Source: Gammaproteobacteria bacterium (lineage in GTDB: Bacteria; Pseudomonadota; Gammaproteobacteria; J044). From it: DNA of 5,640 nucleotides. Both the position numbers and the translations under genes were made by a program. The notes beneath the pieces are model-generated. The model was given only the letters and a program-made list of their open reading frames with translations, ran no database searches and was not told the DNA's origin. Positions 5,392 through 5,640 of this stretch are shown in pieces. The DNA is taken from the NCBI GenBank assembly GCA_003696465.1, contig RFHG01000070.1, forward strand, positions 1 through 5,640, written 5' to 3'. Numbering within the stretch: position 1 is the first letter of the stretch; the number at the start of each line of letters is the position of its first letter.

Positions 5392-5640
5392 TCAATCCGG
5401 GCCCGAAAAATCGACCCCGGGCCGATAGCGGGTCTCGTCCTCCAGCCCTGCATCGAGAAAGCCCTTGCGACGCAGGCGACAGGCATCGCATACGCCACAG
5501 GCACGGCCCTGTTCGTCGGCCTGATAGCAGGAAATGGTAGTGCGATAGTCCAGCCCCAGCGCCTTGCCCCGGAGAATGATCTCGGCCTTGCTGAGCTCGA
5601 TCAGCGGTGCATGCACGGTGAGCTGATGCCCTTCGACACC
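5392..5640 (-). CDS. queC: QueC, 7-cyano-7-deazaguanine (preQ0) synthase (C-terminal 82 residues, 5' truncated)
   Basis: Cytoplasmic ATP-dependent enzyme converting 7-carboxy-7-deazaguanine and ammonia to preQ0, the precursor of queuosine in tRNA wobble position 34. The frame is open on the minus strand from the window edge to TGA at 5394-5392, so the N-terminal PP-loop ATPase part lies outside. The visible piece has APLIELSKAEII (11-22 from the edge) and a zinc site, SCYQADEQGRACGVCDACR, with four cysteines in the pattern Cys-X9-Cys-X2-Cys-X2-Cys. Both are hallmarks of the QueC C-terminus. The GTG at 5616 is internal and not a start. The tail after the zinc site, ending DFSGPD, is short and consistent with the normal family end. 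It lies 120 bp upstream of, and in the same direction as, the YeeE-type gene. Confidence 0.95.
   Translation of the reverse strand, partial: GVEGHQLTVHAPLIELSKAEIILRGKALGLDYRTTISCYQADEQGRACGVCDACRLRRKGFLDAGLEDETRYRPGVDFSGPD

Noticed and set aside
1..5640. CRISPR arrays, insertion sequences or tandem repeats
   Set aside because: No regularly spaced repeats, transposase motifs or terminal inverted repeats were seen on either strand.

Overview
The window reads as a chromosomal segment of a GC-rich, chemolithotrophic sulfur-oxidising proteobacterium, most likely a gammaproteobacterium. The grounds are two periplasmic thiosulfate-oxidation (Sox) genes, a YeeE/YedE thiosulfate-transporter-type gene, and a tRNA-Lys whose body closely resembles the enterobacterial form as I recall it. 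The organism assignment is inference; no 16S or phylogenetic marker is present.

Layout. 1-597 (+) is the 3' part of soxA, cut by the left edge. A perfect hairpin with a T-run follows, then soxB (712-2487, +) with a strong ribosome binding site and a textbook terminator at 2516-2540. Next is an mtaB-type tRNA methylthiotransferase (+), whose best start is ATG 2590 rather than the upstream in-frame TTG inside the terminator. It ends at 3876, only 15 bp from the CCA end of a convergent tRNA-Lys(UUU) (3892-3967, -). That tRNA has its own clear promoter at 3982-4009 (-). Just beyond is a symmetrical hairpin, then a YeeE/YedE family membrane protein (4051-5271, -). After a 120-bp leader with inverted repeats, the 3' end of queC (5392-5640, -) runs off the right edge. 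No stretch above 300 bp lacks a gene.

How the genes fit together. SoxA (with SoxX, outside the window) conjugates thiosulfate to the SoxYZ carrier, and SoxB hydrolyses the sulfone group off as sulfate. The YeeE-type permease may take up thiosulfate or a related sulfur species for cytoplasmic use. The other genes concern tRNA modification: MtaB adds a methylthio group to t6A37, queC makes the queuosine precursor preQ0, and tRNA-Lys(UUU) is a known MtaB substrate class in Bacillus. The enzyme gene therefore lies tail-to-tail with a likely substrate gene. No wholly unknown gene family was seen. The most interesting signals are this mtaB/tRNA-Lys arrangement, the structured yeeE leader that could hide its ribosome binding site, a possible attenuator between soxA and soxB, and a Tat-lipoprotein-like signal on SoxB.
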